A program made the translations under genes and the position numbers. Source: Bifidobacterium subtile (GTDB taxonomy: Bacteria > Actinomycetota > Actinomycetes > Actinomycetales > Bifidobacteriaceae). From it: DNA of 64,000 bases. Within the stretch, counting starts at the first letter, position 1. Each line of letters opens with the position of its first letter. This document shows, piece by piece, positions 51,416 to 60,432 of this stretch. The notes beneath the pieces are model-generated. The model searched no databases, was not told the origin of the DNA, and saw only the letters and a list, made by a program, of their open reading frames with translations. Location: assembly GCF_000741775.1 (NCBI RefSeq), contig NZ_JGZR01000016.1, forward strand, positions 62,193-126,192, read 5' to 3'.

Positions 51416-52474
51416 TCACAATTCCGAGCGCCCTTGGCGCCAATAGCCCATGAAGGCGACCTGCCGGCGATCGATATGATGCTCGCGCACCAGCAGCCGA
51501 CGGATATCTCGTACGCCGGCCGCCTCGCCGGCCACCCAAGCGTAGAAGCCGGTCATGCCCGACGGCTCAGGAACCTCCCATAACAGCTCCCGATCGATAT
51601 CGACTTTTGGCAAAAGCTCATTTTCAGCAGAATCGTCACCGCCGGCGGATCCATCCGTCAACCGCTCATGCGGCATGCCGGTCTTGCCCTCATCGACCGC
51701 CGCTATGGCATTGGCCACGCTATCATTGGCCGCCCCGCCGTCGCCCGCCTGATCCAAACGCTCGGCGATGTCCCGGACACGTTGCAGCAACGCCGCTGCG
51801 CGAACCCCGCCGTCCCTTGCCAGCCAGTCGACGTGCACGCCGGGGATGTCCGGCAGGTCAAGAGCGTCAGCGGCTTCGGGCACTTCGATGACGACGTCGG
51901 CGACGCCATGCCAATGATCGCGTTGCAGCGATTCCAGGATTGCTCCCACCGCCGGCACCGCAGTCTCATCGGCCGCCAGCAGCAACCGCGTGGCTTGGCC
52001 GGGGTGAAAATCGATGCCGATCGCCGAATCCGCCGACCGTGCGTTCGGGCCGACGATTCCTGCTTCGTCTCCCGGTTTCGCACGCGCCGCGAATGCGCCA
52101 GCCGGGCCGGCTCCTTCATGGATCACGAAATCGACGACGACCTCACCACGTTCTGGTTGCGCCTTGCGAATCGTATACGTCCGAATCGTGTATTGACGCC
52201 CGGCCGGCAATGCCCGCCACTGCTCGTACCATGCGCCGCGGCTGATGGAATCGCGCTCGAAGAGCAGCGGATCGGGCCAAGTGCCATCAGGCAGCGGCAG
52301 CAGCAGTTTGATGCGCTGGTCGTAGCCGTCAGTACCGAAGCCGGCCAGATCATCGCCTGCGAAGGTGATGCGCATGAAATGCGGGGAGAGCCGCTGCACG
52401 CGCGAGACGTGAACCAGATAGGGGCGGAACGCAGGTTCGTCAACCGTCGCGCCAGCATTGGCATCCATTGTCAT
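51416..52474 (-). CDS. Siderophore-interacting protein (FAD-binding ferric reductase)
   Basis: 352 residues of the SIP/ViuB family. VSRVQRLSPHFMRITFAGDD begins the FAD domain, YTIRTYTIRKAQPERGEVVV binds flavin (R-x-Y-T), and RLLLAADETAVPAVGAILES is the SIP substrate/NADPH strand; FYAWVAGEAAGVRDIRRLL and the end in VAFMGYWRQGRSE are family hallmarks. It reduces ferric siderophore or heme inside the cell to free Fe2+. A disordered insertion of about 60 residues precedes the last part. Its ATG overlaps the ATPase stop (ATGA), so it is the last gene of the iron operon. AAGGA and GGGAA lie before the start. Confidence 0.92.
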   Translation of the reverse strand: MTMDANAGATVDEPAFRPYLVHVSRVQRLSPHFMRITFAGDDLAGFGTDGYDQRIKLLLPLPDGTWPDPLLFERDSISRGAWYEQWRALPAGRQYTIRTYTIRKAQPERGEVVVDFVIHEGAGPAGAFAARAKPGDEAGIVGPNARSADSAIGIDFHPGQATRLLLAADETAVPAVGAILESLQRDHWHGVADVVIEVPEAADALDLPDIPGVHVDWLARDGGVRAAALLQRVRDIAERLDQAGDGGAANDSVANAIAAVDEGKTGMPHERLTDGSAGGDDSAENELLPKVDIDRELLWEVPEPSGMTGFYAWVAGEAAGVRDIRRLLVREHHIDRRQVAFMGYWRQGRSEL

Positions 52475-53478
52475 TGTTCCCGTCCTTCGATTTGCGATAG
52501 CTGTGATTGCGCCGGATACGTGCGCGAAGCAGCAATATCTGCTGCAGCACTCTCTGTCGCCACGCCAACGCCTGCCACGCCAACGCCGGCCACGCCATTG
52601 CCCAGCTGGCAACGCCGGCGCTCGCGCAGGCTGTGGCTGGAATCGGGCGACATGAATGGGGCTCCCGTCGCCGGGTCGATGCTCACGTCGGCATCCACGG
52701 CGAAGACGTCGCGGACCAACGTGCGCGTGATGACCTCCTGCGGCGTGCCGAATGCGGCTTTGCGGCCGTCCTTCATGGCCAGAATCCAGTCCGCATAGCG
52801 CGCCGCCATATTCAGGTCATGCAGCACCATGACAACGGTGACGCCCTCCTGCTGATTGAGATCGCCAAGCAGATCAAGGACTTCGAGCTGGTAGGCGACA
52901 TCCAGATACGTGGTCGGCTCGTCCAGCAGCAGGATGTCGGTTTCCTGAGCCAGCGTCAGGGCGATCCACGCGCGTTGGCGCTGGCCTCCCGAGAGCTCGT
53001 CGATGGCCCGATCGGCTTTGCTGGCCAACCCGGTCACGGCGAGCGCGTGGGCCATCGCCCGCTCGTCCTCATGGGTCCAGCCTGCGGCAAGGCCGTGGTA
53101 GGGGTAGCGTCCCCGGGCGATCAGGTCGGCGACGGTGATGCCCTCGGGAGCGGTAGGCGTTTGGGGCAGCAGCCCGACGATTGTCGCGACCTGCTTGGTG
53201 GGCAGAGCGCTGATCGGCTTGCCGTCCAGCAGCACGGAACCGCTCTTCGGCTTGAGCAGGCGCGCAAGCGCCTTGAGCAGCGTGGATTTCCCGCAGCCGT
53301 TCGGGCCGATGATCGCGCCCACCTGATGCGCGGGGATGTCGAGATCGAAATCATGGACTACCGTATGCCCCTCATACGCCAGCTCGAGCCGCTGCGCGCT
53401 GAACGTGTGGCCGGGATGGCTGTGCTCGTAGCCATTGCCTCCACCGGCATGGTGTCCGTTGGCGCTGATTATGCTCAT
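52471..53478 (-). CDS. Siderophore ABC transporter ATPase (FecE/FhuC type)
   Basis: 335 residues. Walker A GPNGCGKST, signature ELSGGQRQRAWIALTLAQET, Walker B ILLLDEPTTYLDVAYQLEVL and H-loop VLHDLNMAARYAD are the exact FhuC/FecE forms. The domain ends near residue 275; a 60-residue C-terminal tail with GVAGVGVAGVGVATE comes from 9-base tandem repeats in the DNA (52559-52602). ATGA overlaps with the permease before and the SIP gene after show tight coupling. Confidence 0.94.
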   Translation of the reverse strand: MSIISANGHHAGGGNGYEHSHPGHTFSAQRLELAYEGHTVVHDFDLDIPAHQVGAIIGPNGCGKSTLLKALARLLKPKSGSVLLDGKPISALPTKQVATIVGLLPQTPTAPEGITVADLIARGRYPYHGLAAGWTHEDERAMAHALAVTGLASKADRAIDELSGGQRQRAWIALTLAQETDILLLDEPTTYLDVAYQLEVLDLLGDLNQQEGVTVVMVLHDLNMAARYADWILAMKDGRKAAFGTPQEVITRTLVRDVFAVDADVSIDPATGAPFMSPDSSHSLRERRRCQLGNGVAGVGVAGVGVATESAAADIAASRTYPAQSQLSQIEGREQ

Positions 53479-54632
53479 CAGAACTCCTGTCTGCGGGTCA
53501 TGCGGATCATCAGGATCACCAGCACCGGGCCGCCGATGATGCTGGTGATCACGCCGACTGGCAGCTGCGTCGGCGGCACGTGCTGAGCGACGATATCCGA
53601 AGCGAGCACCACGCAGGCTCCAATGAGGCCAGCCTGCGCGATGGCGGGTTTGCGCGGGCCGACGCATTGGGCGGCGATGGGCCCGGCGAGAAATGAAATG
53701 AAGGATATCGGGCCGCTGGCGGCCGTGGCCACCGATAGCAGCAGCACCGCCACGATAATCACCGCGCCTTGGGTCGGGTTCACGCGCACCCCTAGGCCCG
53801 TGGCGACATCACTGCCGAAACGCAGCACATCCACCCGCCGGTTGAGCAGGAGCAGCGCCGCGCCGCACGCGAGCACAGTCGTCAGCAGCGGCGGGATTCC
53901 CGGCCATTGCGCCGAGGCCAGGCTGCCGGTCAGCCAACGCGAAGCAGCCTGGATATCCCATTGGTCGCCGCGGATGAGCATCCACGAGCTGACTGCGTTC
54001 AGGGCTGCAGCCACGCCGATGCCCATCAGAATCAGCCGGTTCGGCGCAAAAGCGCCATTCCAGGCGAGCCAAGCGACCAGCGCCGCAGTCGCCAGCCCGC
54101 CCGCCACCGCAAGCAGCGAAAGCGGCACGCCGGAAGCGCCCAGTACGATGATGCCGAATACGGCCGTGGTATTCGCTCCGGCGGTGATGCCGATGATGTC
54201 CGGACTCGCCATCACATTGCGCAGCATATGCTGAAAACTCGCCCCGGCCATGCCGAAGGCGATGCCGCACAGCGCACCGACGATCACCCGGGGAAGTCGC
54301 AGCTCGCCGATCACGAAACTCATGCCGGGAACATCACGGCCAGCGATAACCGCCAAGACATCGCCCACCGCATATATCTGATGCCCGAAAATCAGATCGG
54401 CGAAGAACAAGACGAACAGCAGCGCCGCAAGCGCAATCGAAATCGCCAGCGAGCGCAACGAGGCCTTGCGGCGCAGCCACCGCAGATTCAGCGCGATATC
54501 CGATTCTTGCGGCGGCTGCCGAAGGCCGGTCGCACCGTTGCCGGATGCACCGGATGCGCTATAATAATCCGCTGCACTAGAGGTCTCGCTGACCATGCCA
54601 GAGATATGCATATAATCCCGTTCCGCGTTCAT
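53478..54632 (-). CDS. Iron-siderophore ABC permease (FecCD family), second subunit
   Basis: 384 residues with about nine hydrophobic segments. FecCD marks: ELRLPRVIVGALCGIAFGMA, GASFQHMLRNVMASPDIIGI with TAG, and ASGPISFISFLAGPIAAQCV. A 60-residue soluble leader precedes the first helix. The stop overlaps the ATPase start. It forms the membrane channel with the permease coded just upstream. ATG 54632 is 2 bases after the stop of that gene; an inner ATG at 54611 is also possible. Confidence 0.92.
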   Translation of the reverse strand: MNAERDYMHISGMVSETSSAADYYSASGASGNGATGLRQPPQESDIALNLRWLRRKASLRSLAISIALAALLFVLFFADLIFGHQIYAVGDVLAVIAGRDVPGMSFVIGELRLPRVIVGALCGIAFGMAGASFQHMLRNVMASPDIIGITAGANTTAVFGIIVLGASGVPLSLLAVAGGLATAALVAWLAWNGAFAPNRLILMGIGVAAALNAVSSWMLIRGDQWDIQAASRWLTGSLASAQWPGIPPLLTTVLACGAALLLLNRRVDVLRFGSDVATGLGVRVNPTQGAVIIVAVLLLSVATAASGPISFISFLAGPIAAQCVGPRKPAIAQAGLIGACVVLASDIVAQHVPPTQLPVGVITSIIGGPVLVILMIRMTRRQEF

Positions 54633-54634
54633 CG

Positions 54635-55783
54635 CTATACCTGAGCCATCGTGCGCCGGCGGACCAGCGTCACGAACACCGGGGCGCCGATCAGCGCGGT
54701 GACGATGCCGACCTCCACATCGGCCGGACGTGTGATGATTCTGCCGACGACATCCGCGACCAGCAACAGCAACGGTCCCATCAGGGCGCTGGCCGCCATG
54801 ATGCGCCGGTAATCCGATCCGACGATCAGCCGGGCCGCATGGGGCACGACCAGTCCGACGAAGCCGATGGGACCGGCCAGCGAGGTGGCGCCGGCACACA
54901 GCAGCACCGCGCCCACCCAGATCGTCACGCGCGTGGCGCGGGTCTTGAGCCCAAGCCCTACGGCGAGTTCGTCGCCCAACGCGATCGTGTTCAGCGACCG
55001 CGCGGAAAGGAAAGCAATGACGAATCCGGCCAGCAGCAACGGCACGATCGGCAGCATCAGATTGAATCTGGCCCCGGAAAGCCCGCCGACCTGCCAATAG
55101 CGATACGTGGAGATCACATCGACGCGCGGCAGCAGAATCGCGGCGGTCAGCGAACTGAGCACCGCACTGAGCACCGCGCCGGCCAGCGTCAGCTTGAGCG
55201 GGGTCGGCCCGGACCTGCCCATTGATCCCACTGCCCACACGGCCGCTGCAGTCGCGCTGCTGCCGAGCAGCGCCACCCACACGTATTGGATCGGCGTGGA
55301 CAGTCCAACGAACGCGATCGAGCAGACGATGGCGAAGGCGGCGCCCGTGTTGAGTCCCAGAATGGAGGGGTCGGCCAGCGGATTGCGCGCCACGCCCTGC
55401 ATCAGCGCCCCGGCGACGGCCAGGCTGGCCCCCACCAGTATGCCAAGCACGGTGCGCGGGATTCGCAGCCGGATGGCGGCAGCGGAGATATCATTCGACG
55501 ACGTGGCAATCGCGCGGACAATGTCGCCAGCGCTGACATTGCGCGAGCCGAACACGATCGAAAGGACGCACGCGAACGCGATGGCCATGAGCAGCAGCGC
55601 AACCATGGCCGCGCCGCGACCACGGCGGCGCTCGCGTTCATGCGCTTTTGCGGCGTTTGCCCGATTGCGTGAAGCAGGCGCGGCTGCGCCCGCCGCGTCG
55701 GTCGCCGACGCGCCTGTTTGCACTGCGCTGGCTTTCACCGCGTCAGCGTTCACCGGTTCATCATTCACTGTGCTGCCGTTCAC
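54635..55783 (-). CDS. Iron-siderophore ABC permease (FecCD family), first subunit
   Basis: 382 residues. The FecCD signatures are IRLRIPRTVLGILVGASLAV, GALMQGVARNPLADPSILGL with NTGAA, and TSLAGPIGFVGLVVPHAARL. The first 55 residues are soluble, Ala/Asn/Arg-rich. The start is a GTG at 55783 with no clear ribosome site and might lie further in. It pairs with the second FecCD subunit downstream. The binding protein gene ends 76 bases upstream. Confidence 0.92.
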   Translation of the reverse strand: MNGSTVNDEPVNADAVKASAVQTGASATDAAGAAAPASRNRANAAKAHERERRRGRGAAMVALLLMAIAFACVLSIVFGSRNVSAGDIVRAIATSSNDISAAAIRLRIPRTVLGILVGASLAVAGALMQGVARNPLADPSILGLNTGAAFAIVCSIAFVGLSTPIQYVWVALLGSSATAAAVWAVGSMGRSGPTPLKLTLAGAVLSAVLSSLTAAILLPRVDVISTYRYWQVGGLSGARFNLMLPIVPLLLAGFVIAFLSARSLNTIALGDELAVGLGLKTRATRVTIWVGAVLLCAGATSLAGPIGFVGLVVPHAARLIVGSDYRRIMAASALMGPLLLLVADVVGRIITRPADVEVGIVTALIGAPVFVTLVRRRTMAQV

Positions 55784-55859
55784 TGTATTGCTCGATCACC
55801 GCTGTTTTCAATCACACCATGTTTTCGTTCGTCTGGGCTACGTCCGCTTCAGCCGCCGA

Positions 55860-56999
55860 TCAGACTTTCGCCGCGGCTTCGCCGAGCAGTCTGACGTATT
55901 CCTTGGTGGTCGCGGGAATCGAGAGCGCGGACGGGTCGAGCGCGTTGGCCATCTCCGTGGTGCTGTCGATCACGACCACCGAGCCGCGTTTGACCGCTGG
56001 GATCTTGGAGAGCAGCGGATCCTTCTGCATGGCAGCAAGCAGGCCGGGCGTGCCGTAGGTGACGATGATGTCGACGTCCTTGTAATCGTCGGCATGCTCT
56101 GCGGAAACGTCCTTATAGAAGGAGTCGGTTCCTGCCGAGGCTTTCTTGATCGAGTCTGGGGTGGCGAGCCCGAGGTCGTTGAGGAGCTGCGGCCGCACAT
56201 CGGTGGTCGTGTAGATGCTGAAATTGGAGAGCTTGGACGCGTCGAAATACATGACCGCGCCGGTTTTGCCCTTGAGATCAGGATATTGCGCGGCGGCGCT
56301 CGTGAGCTGATGCGCCAAGTCGGCGATAAGCTTCTTGCCTTGCGCCTCCTTGCCGATCGCCTTGGCGGTGGTGGTGATCATGCTGCGCCACGGGTCGCCC
56401 CATGCGACCTTCTGGTAAGCGATGGTCGGCGCGATTTTGCTCAGCGTCTCATACTGTTCCTTGGTCATGCCCGACTGCAGTCCGATGATCAGATCCGGCT
56501 TGGATTCGGCGATTGCCTCCACGTCGATGTCATCCGATTCGTCATGCAGCTGCGGCATGTCGGATTGGCTCACGCCCATCTTGTCCAGCGCGTCTTTGGT
56601 CCACGGCAGGAAGCCGCCGTCGACGGTTTTGCCATACGTGTTCTTCTGGATGCTCACCGGCACGACGCCCAAGGCGATGAGATTGTCGAAGCTGCCCCAG
56701 CCGACCGTGGCCACGCGCTTGGGCTGCGTGGCAATCGTCGTGGTGCCATAGGCGTGTTTGATGCTTACCGGGAATGCCCCGGAGTTGGCGGAATCGTTCG
56801 CCGAGGCGGAAGCATTGGAATCGCCGGCGCCGCTGGCATCGTTGGACGCGCCTGAGCATGAGGCCAGCGCGACCAGCGAGCATGCGGCCACTGCGGCTGC
56901 GGCGAAGCGCAGCACTCGGCGCCGAGCGCCTGCCATCAATGGGGCGTGCGAGGTATGCGATGTGGCTGACACCAGTGATTGCATGGTATTTCTTGTCAT
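55860..56999 (-). CDS. Iron-siderophore ABC transporter substrate-binding lipoprotein
   Basis: 379 residues. A lipoprotein signal (RRRVLRFAAAAVAACSLVAL then ASCS, lipobox LASC) anchors it to the membrane. The two-lobed FecB/FhuD/BtuF-type domain follows: TTTIATQPKRVATVGWGSFD, NLIALGVVPVSI, IAESKPDLIIGL, and the closing PLLSKIPAVKRGSVVVIDST. It catches ferric siderophore or a related iron complex. Three ATGs stand in tandem (57014, 56999, 56984) because a 15-base unit is doubled; AAGGA 5 bases before 56999 favours that one. It heads the iron operon. No DtxR/IdeR-like palindrome was found upstream. Confidence 0.92.
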   Translation of the reverse strand: MTRNTMQSLVSATSHTSHAPLMAGARRRVLRFAAAAVAACSLVALASCSGASNDASGAGDSNASASANDSANSGAFPVSIKHAYGTTTIATQPKRVATVGWGSFDNLIALGVVPVSIQKNTYGKTVDGGFLPWTKDALDKMGVSQSDMPQLHDESDDIDVEAIAESKPDLIIGLQSGMTKEQYETLSKIAPTIAYQKVAWGDPWRSMITTTAKAIGKEAQGKKLIADLAHQLTSAAAQYPDLKGKTGAVMYFDASKLSNFSIYTTTDVRPQLLNDLGLATPDSIKKASAGTDSFYKDVSAEHADDYKDVDIIVTYGTPGLLAAMQKDPLLSKIPAVKRGSVVVIDSTTEMANALDPSALSIPATTKEYVRLLGEAAAKV

Positions 57000-57227
57000 A
57001 GTATTCCTTGTCATAGCATGGTCAGCTTCGCTGTCATTCACGATGCGCACGCCGGATTCGCGATTCGCGTTGGTTTCGCGTCCGCGCAGCGCATCCGCGC
57101 AACGAACGGAGTCGGCTACAACATATCAATGAAATGCCGCCAGCAACAGACTTGTAATATCGCTCATACTGTGGTAAAAGCCAACCATTTGCATAACTGC
57201 AAGGGTGATGGATGGTTCGAGATGCTC

Positions 57228-57277
57228 CTCGTGTTTTCATCACGCCAATAGGCTGATCGGCGTGATGAAAACACGAG
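57228..57277. terminator. 19-base perfect hairpin between the S9 peptidase and the iron operon
   Basis: Arms 57228-57246 and 57259-57277 (core GTGTTTTCATCACGCC), 12-base loop; the right arm runs into GAAA, i.e. a T-rich side for minus-strand transcription. It lies downstream of the S9 gene and upstream of the iron operon start. Confidence 0.8.
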
Positions 57278-57410
57278 AAACCCCGGCAACTTGCACTTTC
57301 CTCACGTCAGCATCGTGCTTTGCGTGGCGAAAAGACGAGGATATGCAATTTCCCCTACTGCAGTTTCCTCATGCTCCCGCCATGCAAATAAGCCTCAACG
57401 GCCCCGGGCT

Positions 57411-60293
57411 TCAGCAGCCCTCGGACAGGCGCGCCGAGCGGGCGTTCATGCCCAACGCGTTGTAGAGGAAGTCGCGCTGCAGGGTGAGCAGGTTTTCGGC
57501 GACCGTCTCGTCGTTGGTCATATGCGTGATGCCTGTCAACGGCAGATAGGTGTGCGGGCGGCCGGCGGCCATCAATGCCTGCGAGAGGCGCAGGGAGTGG
57601 GCGATGGTCACGTTGTCGTCGGCGAAGCCGTGGATGAGCATGAGCGGGCGGCGCAGCTTCGGCGCGTCCGCGATGATGCTGTTGCGCTCGTACACCGCCG
57701 GATCGAGGCCGAGATAGCGCTCGGTGTAGTGCGTGTCGTACAGCGTCCAGTCGGTCGGCGGCGCACCGGCGCAGGCGGCATGCACCACATCGGGCGCGTC
57801 CAGCACGGCGAGCGCGGAGAGATAGCCGCCGTACGACCAGCCGATCATCGCGACCTTGTCGAGATCGGCCTGCGGCTCAGCGTCGGCGAGCGCCTGCACC
57901 GTTTCGATCTGATCGGCGAGCGAGATTTCCTTCATGTTCTCGAAGATCTCGCGATCCCAGCGCGGGCCGCGACCAGTGGTGCCGCGCCCATCGGAGGTGA
58001 CAACGAGGAAGCCCTGATCGGCCCACCACTGCGATTCCCAGTAATATGACTCGCTGAACACGACCTGTTGGAAGCCCGGCCCGCCATACGGCTTCAGGAG
58101 CACCGGCAGCTTGTCGGCATGCGCGTACGGGCTTTCGGCGCTCGGCCGCGTGATGGCTGTGAACAGCCGGTGTTCGCCGAGCCTCGCAAACGTGGTGTTC
58201 GGCGTAAAACCGGGAGCCGCGGCATGGTTCTCGATTGCGGCGCGGAAGCTCTTCGCGACGGATGCGGCCGGTGATGCCTTGCCTGTGGTTTTGGCTGTTG
58301 CCTGAGTTGCTGCGGATAGCGCAGCGGCAGTCTTACCGCCGAGCGCACCGGTATCATCCGCCGCTGTCTGCGTGACGATATGCGTCATCGTCGCATAGGG
58401 ACCATGCATCGAGCGCCCGGTGACGACCAGCCCGCGCCCCGAGCGCGATGCCGTGTACACGCCGGGTTCGCCAGTGAAAGGGGTTGCCCTGCCGTCATAA
58501 TCGAAGGCGATCACATCGAAACTGCGGGCGTCATGCTCAGCAAGCGACTCGCGCCATGCATCGGCGGGCCCGGCGAGAGATACGTCCGAATCAGCCGAAC
58601 CGGATAAAACGGGTGAAACCGCAGAGTTGACCGAGCCCAGCGACGCAGCCGAACCGTCCGAACCAGCCGAGTCAAGCATTCCAACCGAACCAGCCGAAGC
58701 GCCCTCCGCCGCAAGCTCGTGCACCGCATGCAGCTCATCCAGCTCCGGCGTGCGCTGCACGACCGCCAGCACGTTCTCGTCACGCACGTCGAGCACTTCG
58801 CGCACCTGCCATCCGGCCGGGGTGAAGGCCACGCCGTCGATGGTAAGCCGATTGGTGTCGGCTGCCATGTCATTCGACGCGCACAGCAGCCGCCCGTCCG
58901 GCGTGTAGGCCGGCGTGCCGGGAATCAGGTCGAGCCACTGCTCGTTGGCATGCTCCTCAAGCACGCTCGTCATGCCGGTAGGCTCCACCGCGAGCACCTG
59001 ATCGCGGTTCTGCCGCCGGTTCTGCACCAGCAGCAGCGGGCGCTGGCCAGCCGTCCAGCGCACCGCCGCCACGTATTCGTAAGCCTTGCGGTCCCAGGCG
59101 ATGCGCCGCGCATCCAAGCCGCAGGAATGGCCGCGCCCGTCGAAGCTGAGTCCGGCCAGCGTCAGATACACGTCGGCATTGCGCGTCAGCGCACGCGGGT
59201 AGCGCCGGGGAGTTGCCGGAATCTCGGGGTCGGCGGGGTCGCTGATATGCCACACCGGTTCGGGCGCGCTGTCGAAGGTCTCGAAGATGATGCCGTCCGA
59301 ATCGGGCGACCACCAGAAGCCGTCATAACGGTCCATCTCCTCTCCGGCAACGAATTCGGCCAGACCGATGCGCCAGGTATCGTCCTCTTCGTCATCGCCG
59401 ACCCCCCACAGCGCGGCGACATGATCACCCGTCGAAAGAGCGTCTTCGTCCTCCTCCTCGCCGCAGCGATGAACATGGGAATACGCCGCATGGGCATGGC
59501 TGATCGCCGCCATATTCGCAGCGTAGTCAGCCGCGCCCGCATCGTCGGATGCGTCCGCGTCGGCGTCGGCGGCATGAGCAGCATCATCGGATTCACCGGC
59601 TGCGGAAAACTCAGCAGCGCCGGCAGACTCCTCAGCACCGCCTCGCCCGCCATCGACGTCGAGATTGCCTGCGGCACCCGCCGCACCGCCGCGATCAGCG
59701 GCATACATCTTGTCGGCATCGCCAACATCGTCAGCCTCATCCGCATCATCCCAATCGGCGATATCGATGATCACCAGATGTTTGCCCGTGGTGTACAGCA
59801 CATGCCGACCATCAGGCGAAATACGCGGGTTGAGCACAGGCGCATACTCGGGATGCTCCTCGGTCAGATCGCCAGCGCCCAGCTGACGCGTCCTCGCGTT
59901 TTGGCCATCCGGGTCGATTTCGGTGAGGAACAGCCTGCCGTCGATGGTGAAAACCACGCGATTGCCGACCGCATCAGCCGAATACGACACGATGCCCCGC
60001 CCGCCTTCGCGCGCACGTTCGCGACGAGCCAATTCCTCGGGCGGCACGTCTTCGCCTTCCGCGTCGGCCAACAGTTCGCGCGGGTCGGCCAGCAGCAATT
60101 CGCGATAGCTGCCATCGGAGCCGATTGCGCTCATCCACAACGCGGTCACGAGGTCTTCGGGGCCATCGGAACGCAGGAACAGCGCACGTGCGCCATCGCC
60201 GATCGCCTTCGCCGACCTGGGAGCGCCGCAGGTGAAGCGCAGGGTGCGGGCCTTGAGCCGGGGAAATTCTCGTATCGCTTGTGAAACACTCAT
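57411..60293 (-). CDS. S9-family serine peptidase (dipeptidyl-peptidase IV / prolyl oligopeptidase type)
   Basis: 960 residues; the family usually has 650-750. The C-terminal alpha/beta-hydrolase domain has the nucleophile in MIGWSYGGYLSALAVL (Ser near 819), Asp in HGFADDNVT (near 891) and His in ITHMTND (near 922). The N-terminal part is a beta-propeller (NPRISPDGRHVLYTTG, FWWSPDSDGIIFETF). The extra length is two low-complexity insertions, an Asp/Ala/Gly run of about 120 residues in the propeller and a Ser/Ala/Gly/Asp run of about 55. No signal peptide: cytosolic. TAGCCT (minus strand, 60306-60301) lies 7 bases before the ATG, a leaderless layout. Confidence 0.92.
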   Translation of the reverse strand: MSVSQAIREFPRLKARTLRFTCGAPRSAKAIGDGARALFLRSDGPEDLVTALWMSAIGSDGSYRELLLADPRELLADAEGEDVPPEELARRERAREGGRGIVSYSADAVGNRVVFTIDGRLFLTEIDPDGQNARTRQLGAGDLTEEHPEYAPVLNPRISPDGRHVLYTTGKHLVIIDIADWDDADEADDVGDADKMYAADRGGAAGAAGNLDVDGGRGGAEESAGAAEFSAAGESDDAAHAADADADASDDAGAADYAANMAAISHAHAAYSHVHRCGEEEDEDALSTGDHVAALWGVGDDEEDDTWRIGLAEFVAGEEMDRYDGFWWSPDSDGIIFETFDSAPEPVWHISDPADPEIPATPRRYPRALTRNADVYLTLAGLSFDGRGHSCGLDARRIAWDRKAYEYVAAVRWTAGQRPLLLVQNRRQNRDQVLAVEPTGMTSVLEEHANEQWLDLIPGTPAYTPDGRLLCASNDMAADTNRLTIDGVAFTPAGWQVREVLDVRDENVLAVVQRTPELDELHAVHELAAEGASAGSVGMLDSAGSDGSAASLGSVNSAVSPVLSGSADSDVSLAGPADAWRESLAEHDARSFDVIAFDYDGRATPFTGEPGVYTASRSGRGLVVTGRSMHGPYATMTHIVTQTAADDTGALGGKTAAALSAATQATAKTTGKASPAASVAKSFRAAIENHAAAPGFTPNTTFARLGEHRLFTAITRPSAESPYAHADKLPVLLKPYGGPGFQQVVFSESYYWESQWWADQGFLVVTSDGRGTTGRGPRWDREIFENMKEISLADQIETVQALADAEPQADLDKVAMIGWSYGGYLSALAVLDAPDVVHAACAGAPPTDWTLYDTHYTERYLGLDPAVYERNSIIADAPKLRRPLMLIHGFADDNVTIAHSLRLSQALMAAGRPHTYLPLTGITHMTNDETVAENLLTLQRDFLYNALGMNARSARLSEGC

Positions 60294-60432
60294 GTTCTAC
60301 AGGCTAGTGCCCCGTTGCCCAAAAAGACAGCCCGTGGGATTTGCGCAGTTTCCTGCGGGCCGATGCAGCTCTCTCGCATCCGCGCCGGCGTTCCATCGCG
60401 CCCGGAACCGGCCCCGCACCGGCCGAATCACG

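Noticed and set aside
57000..57228. DtxR/IdeR-type iron box upstream of the siderophore operon
   Set aside because: No TTAGGTTAGGCTAACCTAA-like palindrome could be found in the upstream region; iron control is still likely but not shown.
58719..60284. A 521-codon plus-strand frame across the S9 peptidase
   Set aside because: Antisense to the catalytic gene, no ribosome site and no domain.
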